Shown: positions 25,442 to 34,770, numbered from the stretch's first letter. The stretch is DNA of 37,319 bases from Bacillota bacterium (GCA_009779975.1 WRAY01000021.1:1-37319), one strand, 5' to 3'. Notes: generated by a model not told the origin, from the sequence alone. Made by a program: numbers and translations.

Positions 25442-27070
25442 CTATTCTTCTTCCATAAACTGATATTCAAATTTATTATCAGAAACAAATGTTTCTTTTA
25501 TTGTTCTTGGACTTATCCAGCGACAGAGGTTTAGGACGCTTCCTGCTTTGTCGTTTGTTCCTGACATTCGAGAGCCGCCAAATGGCTGATGACCTGTCAG
25601 TGTTCCTGTGCAACCGTCGTTTATGTAGAAATTTCCTGCTGAATATGTCAGTGCCTTTTCCATTCTTTCAATAGTTTCTCTGTCCTTTGCAAAAATCGCA
25701 CCAGTCAAAGCATAAGCAGAAGTTTTGTCACAAAGTTCAAGTGTTTCCTCAAAGTCTTTGTCATCATAAACGTAGATAGTTAAAACAGGTCCAAACAACT
25801 CGTCTTTCATTGTTTCATAGTGAGGGTCTTTTGTCAAAATAATTGTTGGCATAATAAACCAGCCGACGCTTTTATCATAACCGCAAGTCAGAACCTCGGC
25901 GACTTTTGATTTTTTCGCTCTTTCAATATAGTTTGTTATGTTGTCAAACGATTTCTCGTCAATAACCGCACCCATAAAATTACGAAAATCCGCAACATCT
26001 CCGACTTTTATTTTTGCAACTTCTTCAAGAAGTTTTTTCTTTATTTCAGTAAATCGGCTTTTTGGAATATATACTCTTGAGCAAGCAGTGCATTTTTGAC
26101 CTTGATATTCAAACGCACTTCTAATAATTGCAGTCACTATCCTGCCAACATCCTTATAAGAATTATGAACGAAAATAAAGTCTTTTCCGCCCGTTTCTCC
26201 CACTAGTCTCGGATAACTTTTGTAATTGTCAAGATTAGACGCAACAAACTTCCAAATAGTATTAAATGTTTTTGTTGAACCGGTAAAATGAACTCCGCTC
26301 ATGTCAGGGTCAGAAACAACAACCTCACTGAACAAACTGCCTTGTGACGGAACAAAATTGATAACACCTTCAGAAAGTCCTGCTTCCATAAAAATTTTCA
26401 TGATATAGTAGTTTGACAAAAGCGATGTTGAAGAAGGCTTCCAAACAACAGTGTTGCCCATAATAGCAGGAACTGAACACAAATTACCGCCGATTGAAGT
26501 AAAATTAAACGGCGAAATTGCCGCAACAAATCCATCGAGCGGACGATATTCAACACGATTCCAAACACCTTTTGAATTAAGAGGTTGATTTTTGTAAATA
26601 TCTTCGGCAAATTTGACATTAAAACGCAAAGAATCTGCCAACTTACAAGCACTATCAATCTCCGCTTGATGAGCAGTTTTACTTTGCCCTAGCATGGTTG
26701 CAGCATTTAGGAGAGAGCGATATTTCGTTGCAATAAGTTCGGCTGCTTTCAAAAATATTGCCGCCCTATGTTCAAATGCCATCTGAGACCATGCTTCTTT
26801 CGCACTTTTCGCAGCCTCAACCGCCATTTTCAATTCCGCTCCACCAGCATATGAAAAATTAGCAAGGTCATGTTTATGTTTATGCGGCATTCTCACCTTG
26901 CCTTTTTTCTCAGTGAAAATCTCTTCCCCTCCAATGATGAGCGGAATATCAACAACAAGGTTTGACTGCCTCAAAATCTCAGCCTTCAAAGCAACTTTCT
27001 CAGGCGAGTTAGGAGCATAACTTAAAGCCGTCTCATTAATCGGTATAGGAACTTTAAACATTTTCGACAT
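25442..27070 (-). CDS. rocA: 1-pyrroline-5-carboxylate dehydrogenase
   Basis: A 542-residue aldehyde dehydrogenase oxidising glutamate semialdehyde/P5C to glutamate with NAD. The catalytic elements are LVGETGGKDFIFVH (general base Glu, ~288) and YQGQKCTACSRVYIP (nucleophilic Cys, ~326). ISPFNFTSIGGN and FGGSRMSGTNDKAG complete the P5CDH-specific pattern, matching the long monofunctional group with the N-terminal VPIPINE...SPEKVALKAE extension. The SD AAAGGAAAA precedes the ATG. The RocB-like gene at 32960 suggests arginine or proline use. A small membrane-protein gene and purC are upstream on the same strand. Confidence 0.95.
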   Translation of the reverse strand: MSKMFKVPIPINETALSYAPNSPEKVALKAEILRQSNLVVDIPLIIGGEEIFTEKKGKVRMPHKHKHDLANFSYAGGAELKMAVEAAKSAKEAWSQMAFEHRAAIFLKAAELIATKYRSLLNAATMLGQSKTAHQAEIDSACKLADSLRFNVKFAEDIYKNQPLNSKGVWNRVEYRPLDGFVAAISPFNFTSIGGNLCSVPAIMGNTVVWKPSSTSLLSNYYIMKIFMEAGLSEGVINFVPSQGSLFSEVVVSDPDMSGVHFTGSTKTFNTIWKFVASNLDNYKSYPRLVGETGGKDFIFVHNSYKDVGRIVTAIIRSAFEYQGQKCTACSRVYIPKSRFTEIKKKLLEEVAKIKVGDVADFRNFMGAVIDEKSFDNITNYIERAKKSKVAEVLTCGYDKSVGWFIMPTIILTKDPHYETMKDELFGPVLTIYVYDDKDFEETLELCDKTSAYALTGAIFAKDRETIERMEKALTYSAGNFYINDGCTGTLTGHQPFGGSRMSGTNDKAGSVLNLCRWISPRTIKETFVSDNKFEYQFMEEE

Positions 27071-27120
27071 TTTTTATTTTCCTTTCAATATTGTTTTGCA
27101 ATACTGATTTAAAATTATTT

Positions 27121-27510
27121 TTATCTCACTGCCAGCCAAATAAAATATGAGATTAAAACAAATCCGATTATAGCTAATATTCCAGCAAGCGGAATCATAC
27201 AAGACAAAATCAGCCCACTGACCCCTAACTTTGTTTTTAATCTCTTTACTTGTAGTGAACCAAGCACTATCCCTGTTACAGACATTAAAAAAGGAATAAA
27301 ACTGATGATTGCTGATATCCATAAAAATACAATAATAAAATTTCCAATAGGAGTCATTTCACAGCAATGTGCATTAGCAGGTCGAAGCCAACTGGGATTA
27401 GCAAAAAGTATTATCACTGCAATACCAACCACCGCAAGATAAATCACGGATAATAGTCCCATAATAAATGACACTTTTCCAAAAATGTTTAATGTTTTTT
27501 TATTACCCAT
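27121..27510 (-). CDS. Small four-helix membrane protein (DUF4190-like)
   Basis: A 129-residue protein with helices at ~13-38, ~52-80 and ~95-125. A His-Cys-Cys-Glu segment (AHCCEM) sits in the first external loop, and the GIVLGSLQVKR turn recalls DUF4190-type proteins. Function is unknown. It begins 7 nt after the purC stop with a GAGGGT SD very close to the ATG, so it is probably translated by coupling with purC. Confidence 0.75.
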   Translation of the reverse strand: MGNKKTLNIFGKVSFIMGLLSVIYLAVVGIAVIILFANPSWLRPANAHCCEMTPIGNFIIVFLWISAIISFIPFLMSVTGIVLGSLQVKRLKTKLGVSGLILSCMIPLAGILAIIGFVLISYFIWLAVR

Positions 27511-27517
27511 ACCCTCA

Positions 27518-28198
27518 TTATTTTCTTAATAAAATATCCGCAATATCTAGTGCCGGAACTGGCTTTCCATCTTTAAACGCTCTCATGCAGCCGCCTGAAA
27601 TTTCGTCTACTAACATGATTTTACCGTCGACTCTTGCAAATTCGTATTTGATGTCCCATAATTCCAGTCTTTTTTTTGCAAGTTCAACGGAAACAATTTT
27701 GGTGATTTGTTTTGCTAAAGATACTAAGGTTTCGTATTCTTCACTTTTCAAAATGCCCAAAACTTCGTGAATTTCTTTTGTGATAAACGGGTCTCCTCGC
27801 CTGTCATCTTTTAAAGTCGTTTCAACAAAATAATCAAGATTGTCACCGTCTTTTATGTAGTCTCCGAATCTGCGTATAAAACTGCCGGTTGCACGAAGAC
27901 GAACAATAACCTCAACGCCTTTTCCAAAAAGAGTTGCTGGGCGAACAACCATTTGCTTTTTGTTTATGTCTGCTGAAACAAAATGAGTCGGTATTCCTTT
28001 TGAGTTGAGAAGTCTATAAAAATACTCTGTCAACCTCAAATTTTCTCTACCTAAGCCGTCAACTTGTCCTATGACCTCATTAGCACCGGGGTCAATAATA
28101 CCGTCAGTACCTGTAACATCATCTTTGAATTGAAAAAGATAATTACCATCCCCAATATCAAACACATCTTTAGATTTTCCCTTATAAATAAGTTTCAT
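27518..28198 (-). CDS. purC: SAICAR synthetase
   Basis: A 226-residue enzyme of purine synthesis that joins CAIR and aspartate with ATP. Markers: YKGKSKDVF at the start (KGKxKxV/IF P-loop-like strand), GKGVEVIVRLRATGSFIRRFG (the VRxxxTGS motif), DDRRGDPFI and LVDEISG (metal-binding Asp-Glu). Length is near the usual 235. The SD AAAGGAGAT is 8 nt before the ATG. No other purine genes are present, so the pur genes are scattered or lie elsewhere. Confidence 0.96.
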   Translation of the reverse strand: MKLIYKGKSKDVFDIGDGNYLFQFKDDVTGTDGIIDPGANEVIGQVDGLGRENLRLTEYFYRLLNSKGIPTHFVSADINKKQMVVRPATLFGKGVEVIVRLRATGSFIRRFGDYIKDGDNLDYFVETTLKDDRRGDPFITKEIHEVLGILKSEEYETLVSLAKQITKIVSVELAKKRLELWDIKYEFARVDGKIMLVDEISGGCMRAFKDGKPVPALDIADILLRK

Positions 28199-28308
28199 TT
28201 TTTATAATCTCCTTTGTCAAAATAATATATCAAACCAATAAACATTAATTAGTCAACATTTTTGGTTAAAAGAATTTTGTAAAATATTTGTGAAGTGATA
28301 AAGTATGA

Positions 28309-29475
28309 TTAGCGTTTTAGAAATTTCTTAAATCTATCCATTGCTTTTTGAGTGTTTTCGGGGGTGTTGAAAGACGAGAAGCGGAAAAAGCCTTCGCCGT
28401 TTTGACCAAAGCCTGCTCCGGGTGTTCCTATTATGTGGGCATTGTTTAAGAGGTTGTCAAAGAATTTCCATGAATCCTTTCCGCATTCAAACCAAACAAA
28501 AGGACAGTTTGTTCCGCCTGTTGAATAGATGCCCAAATCTTTTAGGGTTTTTTTCATCAGGTTTGCGTTTTCTTGATATATTGCAACATTTTGTTTTGCT
28601 TCTTTTTGTCCTTGTTTGGAAAAAACAGCCTCCGCCATTCTTTGGACGATGATAGATACTCCGTTGTGTTTTGATGATTGTCTGATGAACCATCTGTTAT
28701 TTAGGTCTTTTAGTTCTTTCGGAACGATAGTGTGCCCAAATCTAACGCCGGTAAAGCCTGCTGTTTTTGAGAGTGAACAAACTTCGATTGCACATTTTTT
28801 TGCACCCTCAATCTCATAGATTGAGCGAGGCAAATCTTCAGTGATGAAGTATTCATATGCTGAATCAAAAAGAATGACTGAGTCATTTTTGATAGCAAAA
28901 TCGACCCATTGTTTTAATTGCTCTCTTGTGTAGACTGCTCCGGTCGGATTGTTCGGCGAGCAAAGATAAATGATGTCCCCTTTTGTTTTATCAGACGGCA
29001 ACGGCAAGAAATTGTTCTCTTTTGTGCCGTTCATATAGATAATTTTTCGTCCGTCCATTATATTTGCTCCAACATAAGCAGGATACACCGGGTCTGGGAT
29101 TAAAACAGTGTTGGACACATCAAACAACTCTAAAATCGCTGCTATATCATTTTTAGCACCGCATGAAGTGAAAACCTCGTCAGGTTCAATGTCTACTTTA
29201 AAATTATCCTGATAGTATTGGACAATAGCGTTTAACAAAAAATCATAACCGCGATATGGACCATAGCCTTTGAATGTTTCAATGCTAGCCATTTCGTCTG
29301 CCGCCTTTTTTGCCGCATCAACAATATGAGGAGTGAGCGGCAAAACAACATCACCAATGCCAAGACGAATGATGTCAGCAGTCGGATTTTCTTTTTTGAA
29401 CGCTTCAGTTTTGAGTGCTATCGTGTGAAAAAGATAATTATCTTTTATTAATTCAAAGTTTTTGTTTAATTTCAT
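28309..29475 (-). CDS. dapL: LL-diaminopimelate aminotransferase
   Basis: A 388-residue fold-type I PLP aminotransferase that makes LL-DAP directly from tetrahydrodipicolinate for lysine and peptidoglycan. Family signs: MKLNKNFELIKDNYLF start, IRLGIGDVVLPLTPHIVDA, FKGYGPYRGYDFL, CSPNNPTGAVY, and the PLP lysine in CSLSKTAGFTGVRFG (~235). I chose ATG 29475, which has the SD AAGGAAAA; fifteen further in-frame codons upstream are not family-like. It lies downstream of the RCC1 lipoprotein gene. DapL replaces the DapC/D/E route, as in many Clostridia. Confidence 0.95.
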   Translation of the reverse strand: MKLNKNFELIKDNYLFHTIALKTEAFKKENPTADIIRLGIGDVVLPLTPHIVDAAKKAADEMASIETFKGYGPYRGYDFLLNAIVQYYQDNFKVDIEPDEVFTSCGAKNDIAAILELFDVSNTVLIPDPVYPAYVGANIMDGRKIIYMNGTKENNFLPLPSDKTKGDIIYLCSPNNPTGAVYTREQLKQWVDFAIKNDSVILFDSAYEYFITEDLPRSIYEIEGAKKCAIEVCSLSKTAGFTGVRFGHTIVPKELKDLNNRWFIRQSSKHNGVSIIVQRMAEAVFSKQGQKEAKQNVAIYQENANLMKKTLKDLGIYSTGGTNCPFVWFECGKDSWKFFDNLLNNAHIIGTPGAGFGQNGEGFFRFSSFNTPENTQKAMDRFKKFLKR

Positions 29476-29530
29476 TTTGTTTTCCTTTTTTATTTTTTTA
29501 TATGAAAATATTAATGACAATCAGTATTTT

Positions 29531-32500
29531 TTAGAGATGAAAGAAGTTGTTATTTTTGGAATGCATCCTGCCGATAGTTTTTGTCATATTATCGTTAGTT
29601 ATTGCTAGGTTTATTTGCACCGGAATATTTCCGCTTGTTGTTGTTCCATCACCCAATTGTCCATTTTCGTTCCATCCCCATGCCCACAAATTTCCATACT
29701 CATCTATCGCTAAACTATGTCCTCTGCCTGACGATGATATGCTTGAAACTTTTCTGCCTAATATATTTATTCGCACCGGAATATTTCTTCTGCTTGATAT
29801 TGTTCCATCACCCAATCGTCCAGACCCCCATGCCCACAAATTCCCGTATTCATCTATTGCTAAACTATGACTATCTCCTGCCGATACACTAACTATTCTA
29901 GCATTATTCATTCTGCCATCTATGTTTATTTGCACTGGACTAATTCTATCTATGGTTGTTCCATCACCCAATTGTCCGTCAACATTCCATCCCCATGCCC
30001 ACAAATTACCAAGTTCATCTATTGCTAAACTATGTCCCGCTCCTACCGATATACTTACTACTCTAGCGTTATTCATTTTATCATCTATGTTTACTTGTGT
30101 CGGAATATTTCCACCAGGCCAACCTCCCCATTCCCACAAATTGCCAAATTCATCTATTGCTAAATTACGAGCCCCGCCTGCCAATATGCTTATAACTCTA
30201 GCATTATTCATTCTGCCTGCTGTGTTTACCTGCACTTGACTATATTTGTCAATTGTTGTTCCGTCACCTAATTGTCCATTCCAATTGCCTCCCCATGCCC
30301 ACAAATTACCAAGTTCGTCTATTGCTAAACTATGAGCCCCACCTGCCGATATACTTATAACTCTAGCATTATTCATTCTGCCTGCTGTGTTTATCTGCAA
30401 CGGACTATGTCTTTCCACTGTCGTTCCATCACCTAATTGTCCATTTTCGTTCCGTCCCCATGCCCACAAATTACCAAACTCGTCTATCGCTAAACTATGA
30501 TGCCATCCTGCCGATATTTTTGCCATATTATCGTTAGTTGGGTTTATTTGCACAGGACTTAGTCTTCGCTCCACTGTTGTTCCAACGCCCAAAAGATTTC
30601 CCCACGCCCACAAATTACCAAACTCGTCTATTGCTAGACTATGCTCACCACCTGCAGATATACTAGTTACACTATTGCTATTTATCCTGCCTGCCGTGTT
30701 AATTTGCACAGGACTATCTCTGCTTGTTGTTGTTCCATCACCAAATTGACCTCGATTACTCCCCCATGCCCATAGATTACCGAATTCATCTATCGCTAAA
30801 CTATACTCAAAACCTGCCGATATGATTAATACACTAGCGTTATTAATTCTTCCTGATGTGTTTATTTGTATTGGATTAGGTCTGTTAATAAATGTTCCAT
30901 CGCCCACTAATCCACGACCTCCCCATGCCCATAAATTTCCAAACTCGTCTATCGCTAAACTATGCTTCCATCCTGCCGATATACTAGTTACACTATTGTT
31001 ATTTATTCTGCCTGCCGTGTTAATTCGCACAGGACTTGTTCTCATCACTCCTATTGCTCCATCACCTAGTTGCCCTTCATGACCATCTCCCCATGCCCAC
31101 AAATTGCCAAACTCGTCTATCGCTAAACTATGATGCAATCCTGCTGATATGTTGACTATTCTAGCATTATTCATTCTTCCTTCTGTGTTTATTTGCACCG
31201 GACTATTTCTGCTGATTGTTGTTCCATCGCCTAATTCTCCCATCCAATTATCTCCCCACGCCCATAAATCTCCAAACTCGTCTATCGCTAAACTATGACT
31301 TGTTCCTGCCGATACACTTACTATTCTTGCATCATGTATATTAATTTGCACAGGAGTTAATCTATCAATTATTGTTCCGTCACCCAACTGTCCGTCCTCG
31401 TTCCAACCCCATGCCCACAAATTCCCAAATTCGTCTATCGCTAAACTATGCGTAAAACCTGATGAGATATATTCAATCCTAGCATTATTCATTCTACCAT
31501 CTATGTTTATTTGCACTGGACTAATTCTATTTATTGTTGTTCCATCACCCAATAGTCCATTTTCGTTCCAACCCCATGCCCACAAATTACCTTTCTCATC
31601 TATCTTCAAACTATGAGCACCCCCTGCCGATATTTTTGTTTGAGCAGAAAAAACAAGTATTGTTACTTTTCTTGTCACGCTTGTAAAATTAATTAAATAT
31701 TCTGAAGTATATGTCGCATAAAACTCTCTTCTTCCAACATTTCCGACAGGTGTTGTTAGTTCCTTTTCAAAGATCCATCCTTGAGGCAAATCAACATCTG
31801 CTAAAGTTTGACCAAATGTTGCTATTAAATTTTGAGGAAGTGTGTAAGGAGGAGTTACTTTGGCAACCTCTATTGATATTTGCCTGCGGACTGTGACGAA
31901 ATTAACTAAATCTTCGGGAGTATAGATTATGTAGAATTCACGACTCCCCACATCTCCGACAGGCGTTGTTAGTTCTTTTTCAAACGCCCATCTTGGCGGC
32001 AAATCAACATCCGCCAGAGTTTGACCGACAGTTGCCGTTAAATTTTGAGGAAGCGTGTAAGACGGTGTTGCTTGAGAAACCATTATCGTCACGCTTCTCA
32101 CAATGGAATAATGATTGCCTCCGACAGGAGTGAAAACAGTGTTGAAATTTCTCTCGCCGTGATTCCCGACAAGTGTTGTTAGCGCTTGTTCAAATGTCCA
32201 ACCAGCAGGAAGAGAAACATTCGCCAAAGTTTGACCGACAGTTGCCGTTAAGTTTTGAGGAAGTGTGTAAGACGGCGTTGCTTGGGAAACATTTATTCTC
32301 ACGCTTCTTCTTATAACTTCGTAGTTTGGATTTGTCGGAGTAAACACAACATTATGAGGTCTTTCTCCAGCATTCCCGACAGGTGTTGTTAGTGCCGCTT
32401 CAAATGCCCAACCTTGGGGCAAAGTGACATCCGCCAAAGTTTGACCAAATGTTGCAGTTAATCCTGTTGGAACTGTGTAATCGTAACCTGATGTTTCCGT

Positions 32501-32584
32501 TTCTCTCTCACAAGCACTCAAAACAAGCACCGCTGTGAGTGACACTGCTATTAGGATAAATAGCGTCAAAAGTTTCTTTTTCAT
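29531..32584 (-). CDS. Lipoprotein with four Ig-like repeats and thirteen RCC1 repeats
   Basis: A 1017-residue surface protein. ATG 32584 (SD GGAGG, 5 nt upstream) starts a lipoprotein signal: MKKK, a hydrophobic core, and lipobox VLSAC with the modified Cys at 25. Residues ~33-320 hold four ~75-residue beta-sandwich repeats, each containing LxATxGQTLADVxLP and a GxxxFxxxYTP ending, a pattern common in clostridial surface proteins. From ~325 to the end there are thirteen ~50-residue RCC1-type units of the form HSLAIDEFGNLWAWG...QLGDGTT. RCC1 blades usually come in sevens, so thirteen suggests two propellers, one of six blades or closed by the ends. RCC1 folds serve as binding surfaces; the ligand is unknown. 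The repeats are near-identical at DNA level, implying recent duplication or conversion. Confidence 0.88.
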   Translation of the reverse strand: MKKKLLTLFILIAVSLTAVLVLSACERETETSGYDYTVPTGLTATFGQTLADVTLPQGWAFEAALTTPVGNAGERPHNVVFTPTNPNYEVIRRSVRINVSQATPSYTLPQNLTATVGQTLANVSLPAGWTFEQALTTLVGNHGERNFNTVFTPVGGNHYSIVRSVTIMVSQATPSYTLPQNLTATVGQTLADVDLPPRWAFEKELTTPVGDVGSREFYIIYTPEDLVNFVTVRRQISIEVAKVTPPYTLPQNLIATFGQTLADVDLPQGWIFEKELTTPVGNVGRREFYATYTSEYLINFTSVTRKVTILVFSAQTKISAGGAHSLKIDEKGNLWAWGWNENGLLGDGTTINRISPVQINIDGRMNNARIEYISSGFTHSLAIDEFGNLWAWGWNEDGQLGDGTIIDRLTPVQINIHDARIVSVSAGTSHSLAIDEFGDLWAWGDNWMGELGDGTTISRNSPVQINTEGRMNNARIVNISAGLHHSLAIDEFGNLWAWGDGHEGQLGDGAIGVMRTSPVRINTAGRINNNSVTSISAGWKHSLAIDEFGNLWAWGGRGLVGDGTFINRPNPIQINTSGRINNASVLIISAGFEYSLAIDEFGNLWAWGSNRGQFGDGTTTSRDSPVQINTAGRINSNSVTSISAGGEHSLAIDEFGNLWAWGNLLGVGTTVERRLSPVQINPTNDNMAKISAGWHHSLAIDEFGNLWAWGRNENGQLGDGTTVERHSPLQINTAGRMNNARVISISAGGAHSLAIDELGNLWAWGGNWNGQLGDGTTIDKYSQVQVNTAGRMNNARVISILAGGARNLAIDEFGNLWEWGGWPGGNIPTQVNIDDKMNNARVVSISVGAGHSLAIDELGNLWAWGWNVDGQLGDGTTIDRISPVQINIDGRMNNARIVSVSAGDSHSLAIDEYGNLWAWGSGRLGDGTISSRRNIPVRINILGRKVSSISSSGRGHSLAIDEYGNLWAWGWNENGQLGDGTTTSGNIPVQINLAITNDNMTKTIGRMHSKNNNFFHL

Positions 32585-32668
32585 ATTTTCCTCCAAGAGC
32601 AACAATACCATTGCCTTTTTTATAAACTATTTTTAGGGGTGCTATATTTTCATGATTATCTAAAAAAT

Positions 32669-32756
32669 AAAAGGTAATAAACCGCAGGGCGAGCCCTGCA
32701 CCCGAAACGCCTTCGGCGTTTCCTTCCGACGCAAGCGTCGGGGTTTAATACCTTTT
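32669..32756. repeat. Cloverleaf DNA/RNA element: closing stem plus three 7-bp hairpins
   Basis: The outer arms AAAAGGTAATAAACC (32669-32683) and GGTTTAATACCTTTT (32742-32756) pair over 15 positions with one mismatch. Directly inside are three hairpins: GCAGGGC-GA-GCCCTGC (32684-32699), AAACGCC-TTC-GGCGTTT (32705-32721) and CCGACGC-AA-GCGTCGG (32726-32741). Each has exactly 7 bp, and only 4-5 nt separate them. It is GC-rich against an AT-rich surround and has no coding potential. It is likely an extragenic repeat or structured RNA. Confidence 0.85.
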
Positions 32757-32765
32757 GAGGTTGTC

Positions 32766-32797
32766 GCAAACCAACCCTTGCAAGCAAGTTGGTTTGC
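32766..32797. repeat. Long hairpin next to the cloverleaf
   Basis: GCAAACCAAC (32766-32775) pairs with GTTGGTTTGC (32788-32797); inside them TTGC-AA-GCAA pairs as well, with a CC bulge. It follows the cloverleaf after 9 nt and has no T-tract. Confidence 0.8.
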
Positions 32798-32821
32798 TTC
32801 TATTATAAAGATGGTAGTTTT

Positions 32822-32890
32822 TGTAGGGGCGGGCGTCCTCGATCGCCCGAAAAGTCCTTTATTGAATAATTTCGGGCGGTTGGCGAGCCT
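32822..32890. repeat. Dispersed hairpin repeat (GTAGGGGCG...CGCCCGAAA type)
   Basis: GTAGGGGCGGGCG opens the element. CGCCCGAAA (32844-32852) pairs with TTTCGGGCG (32870-32878) around an inner TTATT/AATAA stem, and the outer ends TAGGGGCG and CGAGCCTA are roughly inverted. It is similar to the copy at 19180-19312 and makes up the rest of the gap before the RocB-like gene. Confidence 0.65.
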
Positions 32891-32959
32891 AAATAGGTTC
32901 AGAATGAGAATGGCATTGTCTTATTTTTTTGATGTCTCAATTAGGATAAACATTTTATA

Positions 32960-34648
32960 TTATAACAAAATTTTCTTGATAATGAAGTCGGTAACCAACG
33001 GAGTTTTTTCGTATAAATCTGAAATAAAAACTCTTTCAGTATATTTGTGAATATCTCTTCCCCATGGACCTATGTTCAAAACAGGCATTGAGACTGCTTT
33101 TATGATGTCTAACGGAAGGTTATAGAGTTCTTTGTTTCGAAGCATGTTTTTGTCAATATAGTCAGCAACCTCTTTTTCAAACGGAAACATTGAGTAACTA
33201 AGGTCTGATATGCCGTTGTAGTATTCTTTTATTCTGCAATCTTCTTTTAGTTCTTTTTTTGTGAAATCAACAGCATCATCTAAGACTTTTGTCACAGCAT
33301 TTCCTCTCTCTCCAAGGTCAGCACTTTTGTTGCCTGTGCATGGATATAGCGGCGGAACGAGTGCCAAAACTATAACAGGAGACGCATCACCGGTGTGTTT
33401 CATGGTTACTTCGATGATTGCAACTGCGTTTTCAATTGAATTTTTTGAACTGGTTTTTAAACTATCAACTACTTTTTTATGTTCTCTTTTAAATGCATCA
33501 CCCGACACTCTCACTGCCTCGTCATAGATTTCATTGTAGTGCTTGACATTAACTTTATATGAAGGTCTTGTGTCGGTAACAGTGTTTCCTCGTTCAACAT
33601 TAAGAGCATAGAATGTGTCATAACTGTCTTCCAGATCACGCAAAACACTTCCAAATGCATATTCTGCGGTTGTTTTCAACTTTTCCATAAGGACTTGCGG
33701 AGACTCTAGAAGCGTCAAAAGGTTCATTGCAGCCCATGATGCGTTCGGGATTGTGACTTCGTATTCTGTTTTTGTGTCTCTTGAATAGAGCCATGTCGGC
33801 GGAGGCGAAACTGATTTTTTAGTTGTGAAAATCCAATCCTTTGATGTTTCAGTTCGACGAATAATTTCGCTTGTCAGTGCAACAGGATTAAGTCCTCCAT
33901 AAATCATGCCGACATGCGTTGCCTTTCCTTGGGCATAGACAAGCGGCATCATTTTGCCGATGCTGCCGTCATAATAAATAGTTTTGTTATCCGACTCTCT
34001 TTCATGAGACTCGACATCAATTGTCAAAACAAAATCTAGGTTGTGCAAATCCTTCAACCTTTTAAGAGTTTTGACTGCTTGCAGCATTCCTTTTGAGAGA
34101 TTTTCTTCATCCGGCAAAGACAGAAAAATGATATTTCCTTCAAAATTCTTGTCCTCGGCATATTGCTCAATGAGCGCCATATGCACAGCGGCTCCCCCTT
34201 TCATGTCGGCAACACCTCGCCCAAAAAGCCACTTTCCGCTTTTCACATCCTCTTTGACCCTTTCGGTTGCATTATCCAAAACATTGTTTTGGTTGGCATT
34301 CAAAAAATCCATGAGTTTATTTGGCTTTAATGCCAAATCTTCGGGTATTTGATATTTTAGGTAGTCTTGAGTATTAACGGTGTCGCTGTGGTGAATCAAA
34401 ACAACAGTTTTGCTGCCCTTTCCTCTAAGCAAACACCAAGGAACTTGCCGTCCATGAACATCGTTTTCAATTTTGTCAAATCCAAAATTGTCCTTATTTT
34501 TTTGAAAATAAGGAACGCTTTTGAACCATTTGTCAAAAAAAGCAACAGAATTACACTCATGAGGCGAATTTGTCAAAGTATTAATCCCAACAAACTCCGT
34601 CAGGTTCTTTTCAATTGATGTTTTTAATTTTTTTATATCTAATTTCAT
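32960..34648 (-). CDS. RocB-like M20 family peptidase/deacylase
   Basis: A 562-residue protein matching the size of RocB ('arginine utilization protein') rather than the ~400 residues of common M20 deacylases. The zinc-enzyme elements are LIHHSDTVN (~83-91, metal His and Asp), GRGVADMKGG (~143, bridging Asp) and LPDEENLSKGM (~178, catalytic Glu pair). The C-terminal half carries GERGNAVTKV and NIGPWGRDIHKYTERV (metal His near the end). RocB genes are linked to arginine catabolism in Bacillus, but the reaction is not settled. With rocA 6 kb away, a role in arginine- or peptide-derived amino-acid use is reasonable inference. The promoter abuts the ATG. Confidence 0.88.
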   Translation of the reverse strand: MKLDIKKLKTSIEKNLTEFVGINTLTNSPHECNSVAFFDKWFKSVPYFQKNKDNFGFDKIENDVHGRQVPWCLLRGKGSKTVVLIHHSDTVNTQDYLKYQIPEDLALKPNKLMDFLNANQNNVLDNATERVKEDVKSGKWLFGRGVADMKGGAAVHMALIEQYAEDKNFEGNIIFLSLPDEENLSKGMLQAVKTLKRLKDLHNLDFVLTIDVESHERESDNKTIYYDGSIGKMMPLVYAQGKATHVGMIYGGLNPVALTSEIIRRTETSKDWIFTTKKSVSPPPTWLYSRDTKTEYEVTIPNASWAAMNLLTLLESPQVLMEKLKTTAEYAFGSVLRDLEDSYDTFYALNVERGNTVTDTRPSYKVNVKHYNEIYDEAVRVSGDAFKREHKKVVDSLKTSSKNSIENAVAIIEVTMKHTGDASPVIVLALVPPLYPCTGNKSADLGERGNAVTKVLDDAVDFTKKELKEDCRIKEYYNGISDLSYSMFPFEKEVADYIDKNMLRNKELYNLPLDIIKAVSMPVLNIGPWGRDIHKYTERVFISDLYEKTPLVTDFIIKKILL

Positions 34649-34656
34649 ACCACAAC

Positions 34657-34685
34657 ATCATACCACAAACAAACGAACAAGTCAA
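34657..34685 (-). promoter_or_regulatory. RocB-like gene promoter, predicted leaderless
   Basis: Minus strand TTGACT (34680-34685), 17-bp spacer, TATGAT (34657-34662), then 8 nt to the ATG at 34648. The intervening GTTGTGGT is no SD. Confidence 0.7.
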
Positions 34686-34741
34686 ATAGTTTTTCATGAT
34701 ATTTTTGTGTAGACATCTCAAATATATTTACATCTTTTTGC

Positions 34742-34770
34742 TTGACTTTTTTTGGTAGATATATTATTGT
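34742..34770 (+). promoter_or_regulatory. Promoter of the gene at 34778, predicted leaderless
   Basis: TTGACT (34742-34747), 17-bp spacer, TATTGT (34765-34770), then 7 nt to ATG 34778. It is back to back with the RocB-like promoter. Confidence 0.55.

Noticed and set aside
29547-31082. Several plus-strand frames with repeated PHAHKFPNSSIAKL-like segments
   Set aside because: They are the antisense reading of the RCC1 repeats, which explains their repetitiveness.
32669-32756. Cloverleaf as a tRNA or tmRNA gene
   Set aside because: No T-loop GTTC/CCA end, no D-loop consensus, and the hairpins are all 7 bp with 2-3-nt loops, unlike tRNA arms.
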